NCBI GenBank assembly: GCA_028712845.1 | Contig: JAQTPO010000021.1 | Coordinates: forward strand, 1-13,202 | Reading direction: 5' to 3' | Origin: Dehalococcoidales bacterium | Lineage (GTDB): Bacteria; Chloroflexota; Dehalococcoidia; Dehalococcoidales; Fen-1064 | DNA length: 13,202 nucleotides | Part shown: positions 6,745-13,202 of the stretch, piece after piece | Layout: each line of letters opens with the position of its first letter | Position numbering within the stretch: position 1 is the stretch's first letter | Position numbers and translations under genes: made by a program | Notes under the pieces: generated by a model | What the model was told of the DNA's origin: nothing | Seen by the model: the letters and a program-made list of their open reading frames with translations, nothing else | Database searches by the model: none

Positions 6745-7848
6745 TTACTTTTTAGGTATTTTAGTTTCTTTAGGTAGTTTATTCTCCGCGATAAATTTTT
6801 CCGTCTCAGCGTGAGCCTTATCATCCGAGTACTGAACCGGCGGCGATTTCATGAAATATGATGAAGGCGCAATTAGAGCCCCTTTTAGTCCCTTATTCAT
6901 TGCTAGTTTGCAGCAACGGATAGCATCGATGACTACGCCTGCTGAGTTCGGACTATCCCAGACTTCGAGCTTCAATTCCAGATTGAGCGGAACATCACCG
7001 AAGGTACGTCCCTCCATCTTGATGTGGCAGTATTTGCGGTCCAGGAGCCAGGGTACATAATCACTGGGGCCTACATGGATATCTTCCGGAGGAAGTTTAA
7101 AATCGAGCTGTGAGATAACAGCATTGGTCTTAGAAATCTTCTTGGATTCCAGTCTTTCTCTTTCCAGCATATTGAGGAAGTCAGTGTTTCCACCGAAGTT
7201 CAACTGATATGTTCTCTCCAGTTTAACACCACGTTCACGGAACAGATGGGTCAGGACACGGTGCACAATCGTAGCGCCAACCTGCGACTTGATGTCATCG
7301 CCGATTACAGGCAAACCCCTTTCCGCAAATCGCTCTCCCCAATCTTTCTGCCGTGCAATGAAGACCGGAATGCAATTTACCATACCGCAACCAGCATTAA
7401 GTATCTGTTCCACATACCACTTGGTCGCCATCTCTGAGCCAACAGGCAGGTAATTAAGCACTACATCAGTCTTTGTTTCTTTGAGAATTTTAACGATATT
7501 GGCAGTGGGACCAGGTGCTTTTTCAATAATCTGGGAGAGATATTTGCCAAGTCCATCATGTGCCATACCACGATTGACTATTACACCGGTTTTCGGTACA
7601 TCAGAGAACTTAATCGTGTTATTGGGTTTTGTATAAATTGCCTCCGCCAGATCTTTGCCCACCTTGTTCTTGTCAATGTCAAAGGCGGCAACAAAGTTGA
7701 TATCACTGACGTGATAACCACCGAGATTGACATGCATCAAACCGGGCACAAATTCATCCTCTTTGGCGTTCTGATAAAAATGAACACCCTGCACTAGCGA
7801 CGAAGCGCAATTACCTGCACCAATGATAGCAACATTAATTTTCCCCAT
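6745..7848 (-). CDS. ino1: Inositol-3-phosphate (myo-inositol-1-phosphate) synthase
   Basis: Makes inositol phosphate from glucose 6-phosphate through an NAD-dependent oxidation, aldol closure and reduction. The 367-residue length fits the short actinobacterial/archaeal type, not the ~500-residue eukaryotic one. Seen: the NAD loop [16 protein letters not shown] (6-21), PGLMHV (35-40), [12 protein letters not shown] (53-64), LPVGSE (134-139), the catalytic block [11 protein letters not shown] (183-193, K187), [12 protein letters not shown] (216-227) with [13 protein letters not shown], and WDSPNSAG (297-304). It strongly resembles Mycobacterium tuberculosis Ino1 as I remember it. The ATG at 7848 is used because GAGGAGG-type sequence (7853-7860) is 4 bases upstream; the in-frame GTG at 7872 would put this site inside the gene. 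The lysine-rich tail ([11 protein letters not shown]) is a minor oddity. First gene of the inositol-lipid module. Confidence 0.97.
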   Translation of the reverse strand: MGKINVAIIGAGNCASSLVQGVHFYQNAKEDEFVPGLMHVNLGGYHVSDINFVAAFDIDKNKVGKDLAEAIYTKPNNTIKFSDVPKTGVIVNRGMAHDGLGKYLSQIIEKAPGPTANIVKILKETKTDVVLNYLPVGSEMATKWYVEQILNAGCGMVNCIPVFIARQKDWGERFAERGLPVIGDDIKSQVGATIVHRVLTHLFRERGVKLERTYQLNFGGNTDFLNMLERERLESKKISKTNAVISQLDFKLPPEDIHVGPSDYVPWLLDRKYCHIKMEGRTFGDVPLNLELKLEVWDSPNSAGVVIDAIRCCKLAMNKGLKGALIAPSSYFMKSPPVQYSDDKAHAETEKFIAENKLPKETKIPKK

Positions 7849-7899
7849 TAGTTCCTCCTCTTTGGTTAGCACAGGTTTCCCCGACTAGCCCGACTATTA

Positions 7900-7928
7900 T
7901 TCGTACCACATAGGGCGGGTGGTGTCAA
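7900..7928 (-). promoter_or_regulatory. Possible internal promoter for ino1 and the lipid genes
   Basis: On the minus strand a perfect TTGACA (7923-7928) begins 2 bases after the truB stop codon and is followed after 17 bases by TACGAA (7900-7905). The -35 is perfect but the -10 is poor (3 of 6). ACCAC/GTGGT arms lie within the spacer. The start would be about 45 bases before ino1. This would allow the lipid genes to be expressed apart from the nusA operon. Confidence 0.3.
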
Positions 7929-7929
7929 G

Positions 7930-8820
7930 CTAATTGAATACTTTCTCAGGTTGCCATTGTTTATGCTCAGAATCAAAACGTAATATCCCCAGCAGACTGC
8001 CATTCCATGTATAGGCGCGGCAATAATCACCCCCGACTCTTAATGATACATCTTCTTCAAGCCCTACCAGCGCGCCGTTGCGGATTGCCTGCTCCTTTTT
8101 CTCATTGACAATTACGGCTGACCAGTGAGACAGAATGCTATCCATCGGGTAAAGCAGGCTCTCCCAATAGCCTCCCTCGCAAGCTTCCTGAAAACGTTCC
8201 GGCGATACTGCTTCATTGATGTCAAAAATACCACATCTTGAACGCATCAGACTTTTCAGACTGGCGCCGCAACCCAAAGCCTGTCCTAAATCATTAGCCA
8301 GCGAGCGGATATATGTCCCTTTGCCACAGGTTACCACGATGGTCAGGATTGGAGATTGCCACTCTTTCAATTCCAATGAGTGAATCTTAGCAGTGCGGCT
8401 CTTCCTCTCAACACAGATGCCAGCTCTCGCCAGTTCATAGAGGGGTCTGCCCCGATGTTTGACAGCGCTGTACATCGGCGGGGTCTGATTAATAACACCA
8501 CGGAATGAATTCAACGCAGTCTCCAGTTTATCCAGGGTGATGCCGGAAGCGTCACCCCTCTGGGTCACTTTGCCTTCACTATCGTAAGTGTCTGTCGTGA
8601 CACCAAGCTCAATCTCTGCACAGTATGTCTTAGTGGTATCCATCAAATATTCAACCAGACGCGTTGCCTGCCCCAGACAGACAGGTAGAACGCCGACTGC
8701 CATAGGGTCGAGAGTGCCGGCATGCCCGACTCGTTTTTCGCCTGTCAACCGTTTCACCATTGCGACGATGCTGAAGGATGTTTTCCCCGACGGTTTATTG
8801 ATATTCAGTATGCCATCCAT
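7930..8820 (-). CDS. truB: tRNA pseudouridine(55) synthase
   Basis: Converts U55 of the T loop in tRNAs to pseudouridine; 296 residues, normal for bacterial TruB. Signatures: start MDGILNINKPSGKTSFSIV, the catalytic motif GHAGTLDPMAVGVLPV with nucleophile D38, the strand KTYCAEIELGVTTDTYDSEG, the RNA-binding TPPMYSAVKHRGRPLYELAR segment, and the CGKGTYIRSLANDLG motif. A C-terminal region after about residue 225 (WSAVIVNEKKEQAIRNGALV) is consistent with a PUA-like domain. The ribosome site is weak (GGGCG about 5 bases before ATG) and the gene starts 11 bases after rbfA, so translational coupling is likely. The nusA-infB-rbfA-truB order is widely conserved. Confidence 0.97.
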   Translation of the reverse strand: MDGILNINKPSGKTSFSIVAMVKRLTGEKRVGHAGTLDPMAVGVLPVCLGQATRLVEYLMDTTKTYCAEIELGVTTDTYDSEGKVTQRGDASGITLDKLETALNSFRGVINQTPPMYSAVKHRGRPLYELARAGICVERKSRTAKIHSLELKEWQSPILTIVVTCGKGTYIRSLANDLGQALGCGASLKSLMRSRCGIFDINEAVSPERFQEACEGGYWESLLYPMDSILSHWSAVIVNEKKEQAIRNGALVGLEEDVSLRVGGDYCRAYTWNGSLLGILRFDSEHKQWQPEKVFN

Positions 8821-8831
8821 ACCAGCGCCCG

Positions 8832-9191
8832 TCAGGACTGCGCGCCCTCTTCAGAAGCGATTTCATCAATGATTCTGAGCACCTTGTTTGCCTTTTCAAT
8901 CGTCTCATCCAGTTTGAAATTGAGTTCAGGAATACGTCTGGTCTTCAAACGTTCCCCTAACTCGTGGCGGATGTAACCGGAGGCGGATGCCAATGCCGTT
9001 AGTGTCTCTTTTTTTTCAATATCAGTGCCCAGACGGCTCACAAAGACCTTGGCGTATCTCATATCGGAAGAAATTTGAACAGCGGTTATAGAAACGAAGC
9101 TGCCAAGTCTCGGGTCTTTGACTTGGCGCTGTACTAAATCACTGATTTCCTGGCGAAGGAGACTATTCAATCTCTCTTTACGATATGTCAT
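8832..9191 (-). CDS. rbfA: Ribosome-binding factor A
   Basis: A small KH-fold factor that binds the 30S subunit during late 16S rRNA 5'-end maturation and cold adaptation; 119 residues, usual length. The family pattern is clear: YRKERLNSLLRQEISDLVQ (3-21), KDPRLGSFVSITAVQISSDM (25-44), AKVFVS (47-52), GYIRHELGERLKTRRIPELNF (72-92) and the terminal DETIEKANKVLRIIDEI helix. The tail (ASEEGAQS) is short. GAGG lies 7 bases upstream of the ATG, within the 12-base gap after infB. Confidence 0.96.
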   Translation of the reverse strand: MTYRKERLNSLLRQEISDLVQRQVKDPRLGSFVSITAVQISSDMRYAKVFVSRLGTDIEKKETLTALASASGYIRHELGERLKTRRIPELNFKLDETIEKANKVLRIIDEIASEEGAQS

Positions 9192-9203
9192 CTCCCTACC
9201 TCT

Positions 9204-11045
9204 TTAGCCTGATTTTTCGTTGCGGAAGAACTCCAGAATGTCCCCGACCTGAAAATCGCCGAAGCCTTGTATGCCCACACCACACTCATAGCCGGTAGCA
9301 ACCTCCCGGACATCATCTTTAAAACGGCGCAGACTGCCGATGGCGCCCTCATAAACCTTCTGTTTTCCCCGCATCACTCGCACTGAACTATTTCTGGTGG
9401 CTTTACCGTCGGTAACGAAAGTCCCCGCCACCTTTTCCTTTTTGCCGGCGGTGAAGACTGCCCGTATCTCACCATGTCCATCAACCACTTCCACAAAAGT
9501 AGGCGTCAACATACCCTTCATAGCTTTCTTAACATCATCAACCATATTGTAAATAATATCGTAGAAACGGAGGCTGACCCCCTCCCGTTCCGCAGAACTC
9601 TTAGCACCGGGTCCAGCACCAGTATTAAAGCCGATGATAACCGCTTTGGAGGCAATTGCCAGCAGGATATCACTCTCATTAACATTACCGGTGCTACTGT
9701 GAATAACTTTGACTTTCATCTCATCCGATGATAATTTTTCCAGTGACGCCTTGATAGGCTCAATGCTACCCTGGACATCGGTTTTGAGAATAATGCTTAA
9801 CTCTTTAACCTTGCCGGCACTAATCTGGTCATACACGTTGGTGAGGCTCACCGTTTTGGAGAAAGCCGCTTCTTTCTCAATTTCCTGACGGCGCCTGACA
9901 ATTATCGTCTCAGCCTCTTTCTCATCGCTGACCACGGTCATCACATCACCCACTTGAGGCACACTGCTCAAACCAAGCACTTCAACCGGGGTTGATGGAG
10001 TCGCCCGCTTGACACGTTTCCCTGCATCATTGAACATCGCTTTGACTCTACCCCAGTTCTCACCCACGACAATTGTTTCTCCCACCTTCAATGTACCTGA
10101 GCTTACCAGCACAGTGAAGAGAGCGCCTCTGGTCCTGTCCATTTCCGCCTCAATCACAGTGCCTTCCGCCGGCTTGGAGGGGTCGGCTTTAAGCTCTCCC
10201 AATTCCGCTACTACCATCAGGTTTTCCAGTAAATCGGAGATGCCCTTCTTCTCTTTTGCGGAAACGGGCACACTGACCGTATCTCCACCCCAGTCCTCAA
10301 CCACCAGACCGACTTCTGCCAGTTGTTGCTTAACGCGGTCTGGATTGGCGCCGGGTTTATCAATCTTGTTAATTGCCACCACAATCGGCACGCCTGCAGC
10401 GCGGGCATGGTCAATTGCTTCCAGAGTCTGCGGCATCACACCATCGTCCGCCGCCACAACGAGGACGGTAATATCGGTCACCTGGGCGCCGCGAGCGCGC
10501 ATAGCCGTGAAGGCTTCGTGTCCGGGCGTATCCAGAAATGTAATCTTCTGTCCATTGAAATCCACCTGATAAGCACCGATGTGCTGGGTAATCCCGCCGG
10601 CTTCGCTATCCACGACATTAGTCTTCCGGATGGCATCCAGCAATTTCGTTTTGCCGTGGTCAACGTGTCCCATAATGGTCACGACCGGTGGTCGCGGGAC
10701 CAAGCCAGCTGTTTGGTCAGCTTGCTGAGCATGCTGTTTTGCGGCTTCGCTGGGGTGATTGCCTTTGCCGGCAACGCGGCGTTTGAGATGCGCTTCGAAT
10801 CCCAGGTCTGTCGCGACTGCTGAGGCAGTCTTAAAATCGACAACCTGATTAATGTTTGCCATAACCCCGGTTCTCATCAGGCGTTTTATAATATCGACAG
10901 GACTGACCTTCAGCAGGTCAGACAACTGACGCACACTGATAGCCTGTGAAAATTCTACGATAGCGGGCTTCTGTGCAGAAACTTCACTCGCAGTTTTTTC
11001 ATCGGCTGTTTTACCGGCATCACTCTTATTTTCGGAGTTGACCAC
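9204..11045 (-). CDS. infB: Translation initiation factor IF-2
   Basis: GTPase that brings initiator tRNA to the 30S subunit and promotes subunit joining. The 613-residue product is a compact IF-2: a ~30-residue polar N-terminus, one IF2_N helix-turn-helix-like domain (about 33-84, [20 protein letters not shown]), a short linker (90-115), then the G domain: G1 GHVDHGKT (126-133), G3 DTPGHE (172-177), G4 NKID (226-229), G5 SAK (262-264). The beta-barrel domain (about 285-370), domain III and the C-terminal fMet-tRNA-binding barrel (about 515-605, [20 protein letters not shown]) are intact. It lacks the long N-terminal extension of E. coli IF-2, which is common in this kind of lineage. The start is GTG at 11045; an upstream ATG is in frame but blocked by TAG. 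GGGAAG is the only ribosome-like site, 13 bases after ylxR. Confidence 0.98.
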   Translation of the reverse strand: MVNSENKSDAGKTADEKTASEVSAQKPAIVEFSQAISVRQLSDLLKVSPVDIIKRLMRTGVMANINQVVDFKTASAVATDLGFEAHLKRRVAGKGNHPSEAAKQHAQQADQTAGLVPRPPVVTIMGHVDHGKTKLLDAIRKTNVVDSEAGGITQHIGAYQVDFNGQKITFLDTPGHEAFTAMRARGAQVTDITVLVVAADDGVMPQTLEAIDHARAAGVPIVVAINKIDKPGANPDRVKQQLAEVGLVVEDWGGDTVSVPVSAKEKKGISDLLENLMVVAELGELKADPSKPAEGTVIEAEMDRTRGALFTVLVSSGTLKVGETIVVGENWGRVKAMFNDAGKRVKRATPSTPVEVLGLSSVPQVGDVMTVVSDEKEAETIIVRRRQEIEKEAAFSKTVSLTNVYDQISAGKVKELSIILKTDVQGSIEPIKASLEKLSSDEMKVKVIHSSTGNVNESDILLAIASKAVIIGFNTGAGPGAKSSAEREGVSLRFYDIIYNMVDDVKKAMKGMLTPTFVEVVDGHGEIRAVFTAGKKEKVAGTFVTDGKATRNSSVRVMRGKQKVYEGAIGSLRRFKDDVREVATGYECGVGIQGFGDFQVGDILEFFRNEKSG

Positions 11046-11058
11046 TATTTACTTCCCA

Positions 11059-11355
11059 TCAGAGTTTATTTGCGTATTCTTGCAATTGCTGGCGGTCTTG
11101 CTGAGTTAACGTAGTGCGCATTACATATCCCAGACGGTCGCCCTTCAGACCGTTTTCCCAGCATTCTTTTGCTTTACACAGGTAAGCGCCGCGTCCCGGT
11201 TTCTTACCGCTTGTATCCACCATCACTCCGGTATCTGTCCTGACAATGCGGACAAGCTCCCGCTTTGCCTTCACCTGCCGGCAAACTATACAGGTACGTT
11301 GAGGCACACGCTTGATTGGGTTAGCCTGGGTATCAATATGTTTCTCCCTCTTCAT
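11059..11355 (-). CDS. ylxR: YlxR (DUF448) RNA-binding protein
   Basis: A 98-residue basic protein of the YlxR family, always found between nusA and infB. Key features are RTCIVCRQVKAKRELVRIV (20-38) with C22 and C25, the GRGAYLC motif (54-60) and C65; the four cysteines could form a metal knuckle, though many family members lack them. YlxR members bind RNA and, in Bacillus subtilis, interact with RNase P. The start is uncertain. The ATG at 11355 lies 23 bases inside the end of nusA, with GAGG directly abutting it and AGGAG 13 bases upstream, neither ideal; translation by reinitiation after the nusA stop is plausible. A longer GTG/TTG-type start further inside nusA is possible but would add an unconserved basic extension. 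Confidence 0.85.
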   Translation of the reverse strand: MKREKHIDTQANPIKRVPQRTCIVCRQVKAKRELVRIVRTDTGVMVDTSGKKPGRGAYLCKAKECWENGLKGDRLGYVMRTTLTQQDRQQLQEYANKL

Positions 11356-12757
11356 CCTCAACGACAAACTCCTGCCGGCGGCCTTTTCTCCCTCTAACCC
11401 CATCATCCTCTTTCCCTTTCACCTGCCCCTTCTTTTTCTTCTTTGCTTTACTTTCGGGCTGACTGGCTTTGGGCCCTAAAATATCTTCGGCAAAGCGAAG
11501 TTCCACCTTAGGGGATACGGCTTTAGTCTCAAAACTAACCGGTTTGCCAACTACGACTTCTTCTACCGGTTCCGCTTTTTCTTCTGCCTCTTCTTCAGCA
11601 GAGACCTCTTCCGCTTCTTTTTCAACTCTTACCTTCACCGGCTCAGGTTGAACAAGCAACTCCTCTTTAACAGCTTCTTCCTCTTCGGCTTCCACCAATG
11701 GTTTAGCGGCGGCTCTCTCCGCTTCATACACAGAGGCGGGTTTGATATCAATCCGCCAACCGGTTAACTTTGCCGCCAGGCGGGCATTTTGCCCTTCCTT
11801 CCCTATCGCCAGCGAAAGCTGTCTATCAGGGACAATAACGGTTGCCTGACCTTCGGTTTTATTTAGTTCCACAGCCACAATTTGTGCCGGGCTAAGAGAA
11901 CTGGCAATAAAAGCAAACGGGTCGGAGTTCCATAACACGACATCTATCTTCTCGCCGCTCAACTCGCTGACGATATTCTGGATACGAATACCGCGCAGAC
12001 CGACGCAACACCCGACAGGGTCAATACCGGGTTGACGCGCCGCCACGGCTACCTTGCTTCTGAAACCGGCTTCACGCGCGACTGATTTTATTTCCACGGT
12101 TCCGTTTGAAACCTCGGGGACTTCCAGTTCAAAAAGACGTTTTAACAGTTCGGGATGAGAGCGGGATATTATCACCCTGGGACCACGAGGCATTTTGGCA
12201 ACTTCAACCATATAGACTTTCAGCCGCTGCCCCACTCTGTACCGTTCATTGGGCATCTGCTCATTCGATGGTAAAACCGCCTCAACCCTGCCGAGGTCAA
12301 TCAGCACCTGTCTGGGTTCGATACGCTGTACCACACCGCTGACAATATCACCCGACTTGCCGGCATATTCTTCAAAAATAGCGCTGTGCTCGGCTTCGTG
12401 AAGACGCTGGAGAATAACCTGCTTGGCAGTTTGCGCGGCGATGCGGCCCGCATTCTGCGGCGTTGACTCTACCATAATCGCTTCACCGAGCTGGGCATCC
12501 TCTTTTATTCGGCGAGCTTCAGCCAGCGATATTTCCTGTTGCAGGTCTGAAGGTTTGGCGACAACAGTCTTTTCCGCCCACACTTCAACTCTGCCGGTGT
12601 TGCGGTTGATTTTAGCCTCTATATTCTGGGTAGGCGAGAACGCTTCTTTACGATAAGCCGATACCAACGCGGACTCAACCGCTGAGATTACTACCTCTTT
12701 AGGCAGGTTCTTCTCAGCCGATAACTGCGTGATAGCGAGCAGAAACTCGCTTTTCAT
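11333..12757 (-). CDS. nusA: Transcription termination/antitermination factor NusA
   Basis: Binds RNA polymerase and nascent RNA, modulating pausing, intrinsic termination and antitermination. In order: N-terminal polymerase-binding domain (1-125, [21 protein letters not shown]), S1 domain (about 134-200, [20 protein letters not shown]), KH1 (about 200-275, [14 protein letters not shown]) and KH2 (about 295-345, [24 protein letters not shown]). After residue 345 there is a ~130-residue low-complexity tail instead of the acidic repeats of E. coli: a Glu-rich stretch (355-401), a short neutral part, then a Lys/Arg-rich stretch (437-461) and an acidic end (EDEEGETY). GGAGG lies 11 bases before the ATG, a long but usable spacing. 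It is the first gene of the operon; rimP is not upstream. A promoter and terminator-like hairpin precede it. Confidence 0.97.
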   Translation of the reverse strand: MKSEFLLAITQLSAEKNLPKEVVISAVESALVSAYRKEAFSPTQNIEAKINRNTGRVEVWAEKTVVAKPSDLQQEISLAEARRIKEDAQLGEAIMVESTPQNAGRIAAQTAKQVILQRLHEAEHSAIFEEYAGKSGDIVSGVVQRIEPRQVLIDLGRVEAVLPSNEQMPNERYRVGQRLKVYMVEVAKMPRGPRVIISRSHPELLKRLFELEVPEVSNGTVEIKSVAREAGFRSKVAVAARQPGIDPVGCCVGLRGIRIQNIVSELSGEKIDVVLWNSDPFAFIASSLSPAQIVAVELNKTEGQATVIVPDRQLSLAIGKEGQNARLAAKLTGWRIDIKPASVYEAERAAAKPLVEAEEEEAVKEELLVQPEPVKVRVEKEAEEVSAEEEAEEKAEPVEEVVVGKPVSFETKAVSPKVELRFAEDILGPKASQPESKAKKKKKGQVKGKEDDGVRGRKGRRQEFVVEDEEGETY

Positions 12758-12792
12758 CTCAGGTTAAGCCTCCATTATTTTTTCTCATCAAG

Positions 12793-12818
12793 AAAAAAAG
12801 TGGGAATTTCACCCACTT
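12793..12818 (-). terminator. Intrinsic terminator in the nusA leader, probable attenuator
   Basis: Read on the minus strand: AAGTGGG (12818-12812), loop TGAAATT, CCCACTT (12804-12798), then five more T (12797-12793), giving a seven-T run with the end of the stem. The hairpin is perfect and followed at once by the U tract. No minus-strand gene lies to the right (the next gene is on the + strand), so it cannot be a 3' end of anything but a short leader from the promoter at 12832-12860. It ends 35 bases before the nusA ATG. Confidence 0.75.
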
Positions 12819-12857
12819 CAAACAAATTAGGAGTATAGCACATTTCAAACAATTAGG
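12817..12857. repeat. Near-identical direct repeat flanking the nusA promoter -10
   Basis: TTCAAACAAATTAGG (12817-12831) and TTCAAACAATTAGG (12844-12857) differ by one A and are spaced 27 bases start to start, roughly 2.5 helical turns. They bracket the -10 (12832-12837); the right copy runs into the -35, and the left copy covers the start point and the foot of the leader hairpin. Duplication by chance or a pair of protein-binding sites are both possible. Confidence 0.6.
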
Positions 12858-12860
12858 CAA
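12832..12860 (-). promoter_or_regulatory. Sigma70-type promoter for the nusA operon
   Basis: Minus strand: TTGCCT (12860-12855), 17-base spacer, TATACT (12837-12832), preceded by TG one base upstream (TGC-TATACT), an extended -10. Spacing is optimal and 9-10 of 12 bases match. Transcription should begin near 12825, about 68 bases before nusA and only about 7 bases before the terminator hairpin. Confidence 0.65.
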
Positions 12861-12906
12861 ATTTTTTGGGGTACTATCATATGACAGGACACCATCAGTC
12901 CTACCC

Positions 12907-12935
12907 TAGAAATCACACCACCACTGGGTTATAAT
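12907..12935 (+). promoter_or_regulatory. Promoter for the M20 amidohydrolase gene
   Basis: A perfect TATAAT (12930-12935) follows TAGAAA (12907-12912, 4 of 6) after 17 bases. The start would be about 12942, giving a leader of about 70 bases. It diverges from the nusA promoter with about 45 bases between the two -35 elements. Confidence 0.5.
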
Positions 12936-12942
12936 AATAACT

Positions 12943-12990
12943 ACCCGCTTTTGGCTCTCTCTGTTCCGATTTTTCACGATAAGAGCGGGT
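12943..12990 (+). promoter_or_regulatory. Possible leader hairpin in the amidohydrolase 5' UTR
   Basis: ACCCGCT (12943-12949) and AGCGGGT (12984-12990) are perfect 7-base complements enclosing 34 bases. The first arm begins right at the predicted transcription start, so the 5' UTR could close into one large hairpin. No U tract follows on either strand, so it is not an intrinsic terminator. It could stabilise the mRNA, or the two arms could instead be protein-binding half-sites in DNA. Confidence 0.3.
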
Positions 12991-13011
12991 TACTGTGTGT
13001 ATCAAGAAAAT

Positions 13012-13202
13012 ATGAATACTAAATCAGACCAACTTAAAAAAGCTGTTGTCCGCCAGGTTGACGCTGACAGGTCACAGCTGAAAGAGCTTGCTCTGAAGAT
13101 TCACGCCAACCCCGAACCCGGTCTGCAGGAGTTCAAGGCAAGCGGTTGGCTGATCGATTATCTTACTGAAAAAGACTTCACCATCGAGCGTGGTATCTGT
13201 GA
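13012..13202 (+). CDS. M20-family amidohydrolase/peptidase, N-terminal part (partial)
   Basis: The first 63 codons of a gene cut by the window end. After a short polar N-terminus (MNTKSDQLKKAVVRQVDADR) comes an amphipathic helix and LALKIHANPEPGLQEFKASGWLIDYL, matching the I-H-x-N-P-E-x-x-x-x-E motif near the start of M20 metallopeptidases/amidohydrolases, then EKDFTIERGI. The closest types by memory are the AbgB/PM20D2-like amidohydrolases that cleave amide bonds of aminoacyl or aminobenzoyl-glutamate compounds. The metal-binding residues lie beyond the window, so catalysis cannot be judged. The ATG at 13012 has no clear ribosome site; an in-frame GTG at 12997 is an alternative. Divergent from nusA with its own TATAAT promoter. 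Confidence 0.8.
   Translation, partial: MNTKSDQLKKAVVRQVDADRSQLKELALKIHANPEPGLQEFKASGWLIDYLTEKDFTIERGIC

Noticed and set aside
7849..7872. Longer ino1 start (GTG at 7872)
   Set aside because: The extra codons encode the GAGGAGG ribosome site as K-E-E-E; the ATG at 7848 is well placed.
10009..10569. 186-codon open frame on the plus strand within infB
   Set aside because: It lies opposite the IF-2 G domain; the Ser/Thr/Ala-rich translation is the usual shadow of a conserved gene read backwards.
12886..12902. AGGAC...GTCCT 5-base stem upstream of the amidohydrolase promoter
   Set aside because: Short arms, a 7-base loop, no T run and no link to a promoter element; easily expected by chance in 250 bases.

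Overview
The window reads as an ordinary chromosomal segment of a bacterium with roughly balanced base composition (about half G+C by eye), dense gene packing and good AGGAGG-type ribosome binding sites. Gene content suggests the Chloroflexota, most likely a Dehalococcoidia-type anaerobe. The pointers are an actinobacterial-style inositol-1-phosphate synthase with a PimA-like glycosyltransferase and a CDP-alcohol phosphotransferase, a short IF-2, and a SOD/Rieske redox cluster. The lineage is inferred from gene content and remembered family resemblance; no search was run.

Left block, + strand (1-2569). The window opens in the last ~60 codons of an MFS transporter, whose stop overlaps the start of an HD-domain phosphohydrolase (ATGA). 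After a 170-base gap with two promoter candidates and a perfect inverted repeat, four genes follow with short gaps: an 81-residue protein of unknown function, an Fe/Mn superoxide dismutase, a Rieske [2Fe-2S] protein and a YccU-type CoA-binding protein. They look like one redox or oxidative-stress operon.

Middle and right block, - strand (2667-12757). Read in transcription order from the right: nusA, ylxR (start inside nusA), infB, rbfA, truB, then ino1, a PimA-like glycosyltransferase, a CDP-alcohol phosphotransferase (phosphatidylinositol-phosphate-synthase-like), purA, and finally a crotonase-family enoyl-CoA hydratase/isomerase after a 161-base gap. The first five are the classic transcription-termination/translation-initiation/ribosome-maturation operon, but rimP is not at its usual place before nusA. 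The next three look like an inositol phospholipid and glycolipid module: glucose-6-phosphate to inositol phosphate, inositol phosphate onto CDP-diacylglycerol, and a sugar onto the lipid. purA supplies AMP. The crotonase converges on the redox operon across a 97-base gap holding a stem-loop.

Right end (12758-13202). A 254-base divergent intergenic region has a strong minus-strand promoter for nusA followed at once by an intrinsic-terminator hairpin 36 bases before the nusA start. This is best explained as an attenuator that would let NusA control its own operon. A plus-strand promoter and a possible leader hairpin serve an M20-family amidohydrolase cut off by the window end.

I see no CRISPR array, insertion sequence, prophage, tRNA or rRNA. 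The most interesting items are the nusA leader attenuator with direct repeats around its promoter, the inositol-lipid module downstream of the nusA operon, the inverted repeat in front of the SOD cluster, and non-canonical active-site residues in the SOD and the crotonase.
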